In this document: piece after piece, positions 5,089-7,683 of the stretch | Position numbering within the stretch: position 1 is the first letter of the stretch | Layout of the letters: every line of letters begins with the position of its first letter | Source: Clostridiales bacterium | Lineage (GTDB): Bacteria; Bacillota; Clostridia; Oscillospirales; Oscillospiraceae | Reading direction: 5' to 3' | Assembly (NCBI GenBank): GCA_012516225.1 | Contig: JAAYWX010000298.1 | Coordinates: 1-7,683 of the forward strand | Length of the DNA: 7,683 nt | Notes under the pieces: model-generated | Told to the model about the DNA's origin: nothing | The model's input: the letters and a program-made list of their open reading frames with translations, nothing else | The model's database searches: none | Made by a program: the position numbers and the translations under genes

Positions 5089-5924
5089 TACGCATTGCCT
5101 CCTTCCTTGGCTGCCGGAGTGCGTGCTCCGCCGCGGTTGTAGCCGCCCTCTCTGCTCTGAGAGCTACGGGCGCCGCCCTGTCCGCCGCGGTTGTAGCCGC
5201 TCTCCTTGCGGTTTGCGGGATTTTTCTTGCGGTCTCCGCGGTTATGGTCATCTCTCTGGTTAAGATCCATCGTACGCGGAGTGCTGCGAAGCGTCTGGCT
5301 GAGAACTTCTCCTTTATAAATCCAGACTTTGACGCCTATGCGTCCATAAGTTGTTGCTGCTTCAGCAAAACCATAGTCTATATCGGCGCGGAGGGTCTGA
5401 AGGGGAATTGTTCCTTCATGATAGCACTCGCTGCGCGCAATTTCGGCGCCGGCAAGGCGTCCGGAACACATGACCTTAATTCCTCTTACGCCAAGCCTCA
5501 TTGCGCGGCCCATAGCGTTTTTCATTGCGCGGCGATAGCTGATACGCTTTTCAAGCTGCTGGGCAATGCTTTCAGCAACAAGCTGAGCGTCCGTATCAGG
5601 AGTGCGTACTTCAACAATAGACAGTGCAACCGGCTTTCCTATCATCTTTTCGACGGACATTCTGAGGCGCTCAATTTCGGCGCCGCCTTTGCCGATTACT
5701 ACGCCGGGACGGGCACAGTGGATAAAGATGCGGACTTTTGAGCTGTCTCTCTCGATTTCTATTTTCGGGACTCCTGCGGAATACAGGGCCTCTTTAAGAT
5801 ATTTACGGATTTTATAATCCTCTACGATAAGGTCTCCGACCTTGTCGTTCCTTGCGTACCATCTGGAATCCCAGTCCTTGATAACTCCTACGCGCAGTCC
5901 GTGAGGATTGACTTTCTGTCCCAT
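5088..5924 (-). CDS. rpsC: 30S ribosomal protein S3 (uS3) with an extended Arg/Gly/Asn-rich C-terminal tail
   Basis: S3 lies at the mRNA entry tunnel of the 30S head and takes part in mRNA unwinding with S4 and S5. Residues 1-15 are the canonical MGQKVNPHGLRVGVI start. A type-2 KH domain spans about 38-107 with the GXXG loop GKGG at 78-81. The C-terminal domain runs to about 213, including AMRLGVRGIKVMCSGRLAGAEIAR and VWIYKGE. After the core, residues 214-278 form a low-complexity tail rich in Arg, Gly, Asn and Ser, with GYNRGG twice (243-248, 261-266). S3 commonly has some basic tail, but this one is long, giving 278 residues against about 215-235 in many bacteria. The ATG start has AGGGAGGAGG upstream. 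The stop TAA overlaps the L16 start by one base (TAATG). Complete. Confidence 0.98.
   Translation of the reverse strand: MGQKVNPHGLRVGVIKDWDSRWYARNDKVGDLIVEDYKIRKYLKEALYSAGVPKIEIERDSSKVRIFIHCARPGVVIGKGGAEIERLRMSVEKMIGKPVALSIVEVRTPDTDAQLVAESIAQQLEKRISYRRAMKNAMGRAMRLGVRGIKVMCSGRLAGAEIARSECYHEGTIPLQTLRADIDYGFAEAATTYGRIGVKVWIYKGEVLSQTLRSTPRTMDLNQRDDHNRGDRKKNPANRKESGYNRGGQGGARSSQSREGGYNRGGARTPAAKEGGNA
5127..5200 (-). repeat. 20-nt direct repeat pair in the S3 tail (period 54 nt)
   Basis: Two perfect 20-nt copies occur at 5127-5146 and 5181-5200, offset by exactly 54 nt (18 codons) in the S3 reading frame. Each copy encodes GYNRGG. Because the nucleotides and not only the residues match, a recent in-frame duplication of part of the tail is likely. 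The residues between the copies are not obviously duplicated. Confidence 0.85.
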
Positions 5925-5938
5925 ATTCAGCCTCCTCC

Positions 5939-6274
5939 CTATTCTTTCTCAGCCACTACTACTGTAATGTGGCTGGTTCTCTTATTTATTCTGTATAAAC
6001 GTCCCTGAGCTCTGGGCATACCTCTCTTGAGGATGGGGCCGGGGTTTGCGTAGGTTTCTTTAACATAGAGCTTATCGGGATCCATATCAAAATTATTTTC
6101 TGCGTTTGCCTCCGCGCTCTTCAGCACCTTAAGCATAAGCTCGGACGCCGCCTTGGGAGTCTGCATCAAAAGGGCTTCGGCTGTTTTTACATCCTTGCCG
6201 CGAATAAGGTCGCAAACTATTTTGACCTTTCGGGGAGATATGCGGGCAAACTTGTGTTCTGCTCTTGCTTCCAT
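5939..6274 (-). CDS. rplV: 50S ribosomal protein L22 (uL22)
   Basis: L22 binds all domains of 23S rRNA, and its long beta-hairpin lines the exit tunnel near the macrolide site. The product is 111 residues, typical for the family. It has the N-terminal ARISPRKVKIVCDLIRGKDV block (about 10-29), a helical KAASELMLKVLKSAEANAENN segment (41-61), and the hairpin region with GMPRAQGRLYRINKRTSHITVVV (85-107). The hairpin tip resembles ordinary unaltered sequences, with no obvious insertion or deletion of the kind linked to macrolide resistance. The start is ATG with TAAGGAGGAG before it, shared with the S19 stop. It is 11 nt after S19 and 14 nt before S3. Confidence 0.98.
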   Translation of the reverse strand: MEARAEHKFARISPRKVKIVCDLIRGKDVKTAEALLMQTPKAASELMLKVLKSAEANAENNFDMDPDKLYVKETYANPGPILKRGMPRAQGRLYRINKRTSHITVVVAEKE

Positions 6275-6285
6275 TTTTCTCCTCC

Positions 6286-6558
6286 TTATTTTCCGGTTTT
6301 AGAGCCGGCATGACCGCGGAATGTGCGGGTGGGCGCAAATTCGCCAAGCTTGTGTCCTACCATATCCTCTGTTATATAAACAGGAACATGGCGGCGGCCG
6401 TCATGGACTGCGATCGTGTGCCCAACGAAAGATGGGAATATAGTGGAAGCGCGGCTCCATGTTTTGAGAACCTTTTTCTCGCCAGTTTTATTCATTTCAT
6501 CGACCCTTTTGAGCAGCTCCGGAGCGGCAAAGGGGCCTTTTTTTATACTTCTGCTCAT
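6286..6558 (-). CDS. rpsS: 30S ribosomal protein S19 (uS19)
   Basis: S19 sits in the head of the 30S subunit, binds the 3' domain of 16S rRNA next to S13 and contributes to the B1 bridge to the 50S. The 90-residue product is of normal length. It begins MSRSIKKGPF, contains KTWSRASTIFPSFVGHTIAVHDG in the middle (about 32-54), then HVPVYITEDMVGHKLGEF and ends with the TRTFRGH family signature (77-83) plus a short basic tail. The ATG start is preceded by a Shine-Dalgarno formed with the L2 stop (TAAGGAGGG). It is 15 nt after L2 and 11 nt before L22. No anomaly. Confidence 0.99.
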   Translation of the reverse strand: MSRSIKKGPFAAPELLKRVDEMNKTGEKKVLKTWSRASTIFPSFVGHTIAVHDGRRHVPVYITEDMVGHKLGEFAPTRTFRGHAGSKTGK

Positions 6559-6573
6559 TTATCGGTTCCCTCC

Positions 6574-7410
6574 TTACTTCTCGTTGCGGCGCTTGACTAT
6601 GAACTTATCGCTCTTGTTCTTAGTCTTGCGTGTCTTGTATCCGAGGGCGGGTTTGCCCCAAGGAGTAACGGGTCCGGGGCGTCCGATCGGGCTCTTGCCT
6701 TCACCGCCGCCATGGGGGTGATCACAGGGGTTCATGACGCTTCCGCGAACCGTCGGGCGCCAGCCCATGTGGCGTTTGCGACCGGCCTTCCCTATGTGGA
6801 TGTTGGCATAGTCAATGTTGCCGACCTGGCCTATAGTTGCCATGCAGTTCATGCGGATTTTACGGAACTCGCCCGAGGGCAGACGGACCTGCGCGATGCC
6901 GTCTTCTTTAGCCATAAGCTGGGCTTCCACTCCCGCGCTGCGTGCAAGCTGCGCGCCTTTTCCGGGGTACAGTTCAATATTATGGATAAGAGTACCTACG
7001 GGAATATTTGCAAGTGGAAGGGTGTTTCCGGGCTTAATATCGGCGTTTGCCGAAGAAATAACCGTATCGCCGGCTTTGAGCCCGACAGGCGCGATAATGT
7101 AGCGGCGCTCGCCGTCCTCATATTCGACAAGCGCAATATGCGCGCTGCGGTTGGGGTCATATTCAAGGCGGAGAACTTTGCCGGGAACATCGAACTTGTT
7201 GCGTTTAAAGTCGATAATGCGGTATTTTTTCTTATTGCCGCCGCCGTGATGGCGTACTGTAATGCGGCCGTAATTGTTGCGGCCGGCCTTATTCTTCAAA
7301 ACCTCTACAAGGGACTTTTCGGGCGCTGCGTGTTTGTCAACTCCGTCGAAGCCCGAAACCGTCATATGCCTTCTGGACGGTGTAGTGGGTTTATAAGTTT
7401 TAATGGACAT
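6574..7410 (-). CDS. rplB: 50S ribosomal protein L2 (uL2)
   Basis: L2 is a primary 23S rRNA-binding protein needed for subunit association and peptidyl transferase activity. The product is 278 residues, within the normal 270-280. It shows the N-terminal YKPTTPSRRHMT, the RNA-binding HHGGGNKKKYRIIDFKR (about 54-70), the OB-fold core, the SH3-like domain with LARSAG and RLPSGE (about 155-182), and the C-terminal signature NPCDHPHGGGEG (227-238), whose histidine 231 corresponds by motif to the functionally important His229 of E. coli. The Cys in place of the usual Val in NPVDHPHG is a mild variation. The start is ATG with a GGGAGG ribosome site directly after the L23 stop. Spacing is 13 nt from L23 and 15 nt to S19. 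Complete and intact. Confidence 0.99.
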   Translation of the reverse strand: MSIKTYKPTTPSRRHMTVSGFDGVDKHAAPEKSLVEVLKNKAGRNNYGRITVRHHGGGNKKKYRIIDFKRNKFDVPGKVLRLEYDPNRSAHIALVEYEDGERRYIIAPVGLKAGDTVISSANADIKPGNTLPLANIPVGTLIHNIELYPGKGAQLARSAGVEAQLMAKEDGIAQVRLPSGEFRKIRMNCMATIGQVGNIDYANIHIGKAGRKRHMGWRPTVRGSVMNPCDHPHGGGEGKSPIGRPGPVTPWGKPALGYKTRKTKNKSDKFIVKRRNEK

Positions 7411-7423
7411 ATCTTTTCCTCCC

Positions 7424-7683
7424 TTACACCATACCCTCGAAGATTTCGATGTTCTTGGAATTCTTGCTGAGCTTTACGACGGCTTTTTTCCACTCGGAAG
7501 TATAACCCTTGGGGTTCGCTCCCAGACGTTTTTCCTTTCCGGGGACTATGGTTGTCGTAACTCTGATAACCTTAACTCCGAAAATCTCTTCGATAGCTTT
7601 TTTAATTTCAATCTTGTTGGCGTCCTTAGCGACTTCAAAAACGTACTTTTTGATGTCAAGGTCCTCCATGGACTGCTCTGTGA
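7424..7683 (-). CDS. rplW: 50S ribosomal protein L23 (uL23), 5'-partial
   Basis: L23 binds domain III of 23S rRNA at the peptide exit tunnel and is the docking site for trigger factor and SRP. The window contains 85 complete codons and the TAA stop. An internal ATG at 7669 looks like a start, but the frame stays open to the window edge and reads TEQS just before it, matching the family N-terminal motif (V)ITEKS. The true start therefore lies about 10 codons beyond the window. Recognisable parts are KYVFEV, the IKKAIEEIFGVKV helix-strand region, the basic loop GKEKRLGANPKGYT and the C-terminal IEIFEGM. The family is usually about 95-100 residues, consistent with the missing end. It is the first gene of the window, 13 nt before L2. 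The family call is secure; the exact N-terminus cannot be seen. Confidence 0.96.
   Translation of the reverse strand, partial: TEQSMEDLDIKKYVFEVAKDANKIEIKKAIEEIFGVKVIRVTTTIVPGKEKRLGANPKGYTSEWKKAVVKLSKNSKNIEIFEGMV

Noticed and set aside
6265..7470. 401-codon open frame on the plus strand opposite L2 and S19
   Set aside because: It is antisense to two intact, highly conserved genes, has no recognisable domain, and arises from codon bias of the opposite strand.
7667..7669. ATG at 7669 as the L23 start
   Set aside because: The frame continues upstream as TEQS, matching the L23 family N-terminal motif, so the gene is cut by the window edge.

Overview
The window is an uninterrupted stretch of the bacterial S10-spc ribosomal protein super-operon, entirely on the minus strand. 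In transcription order (high to low coordinates) it holds L23 (5' end outside the window), L2, S19, L22, S3, L16, L29, S17, L14, L24, L5, S14, S8, L6, L18, S5, L30 and L15 (3' end outside the window). All 18 genes are in the canonical bacterial order and no frame is broken. The order predicts L4, L3 and S10 before the window and SecY/Adk after it.

The organism is most likely a Firmicute of the class Clostridia. The S14 is the short four-cysteine zinc form, L24 carries a C-terminal four-cysteine zinc-ribbon-like segment, L30 is present, Shine-Dalgarno sequences are strong AGGAGG types at nearly every gene, and base composition is roughly balanced. A gut Oscillospirales-like member is a guess from general resemblance and has not been tested.

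Region by region: 7683-3475 is the end of the S10 operon and the start of the spc operon (L23 to L24), with spacers of 1-17 nt and one 1-nt overlap (S3/L16, TAATG). 3457-2718 holds L5 and S14. 2717-2429 is a 289-nt non-coding gap between S14 and S8, the only long spacer. 2428-1 holds S8, L6, L18, S5, L30 and the partial L15, again tightly spaced. At most junctions the stop codon of one gene directly abuts or forms the 5' edge of the next Shine-Dalgarno, which suggests re-initiation or coupling by the same ribosomes. I see no internal promoter or intrinsic terminator.

The one part that the standard operon does not explain is the S14-S8 gap. Read as RNA in the direction of transcription, it can form a perfect 13-bp hairpin, an H-type pseudoknot of two perfect 7-bp stems with zero nucleotides between them, an imperfect hairpin, and an alternative long-range helix that competes with the 13-bp hairpin. 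It sits just before the S8 start. S8 is the known autogenous repressor of the spc operon in E. coli. The gap may be an unrecognised cis-regulatory leader for S8 or an inserted dispersed repeat; the sequence alone cannot decide which. Smaller points are a GTG start for L14, an Arg/Gly/Asn-rich C-terminal tail on S3 with an internal 20-nt DNA repeat, and two gene ends cut by the window edges.
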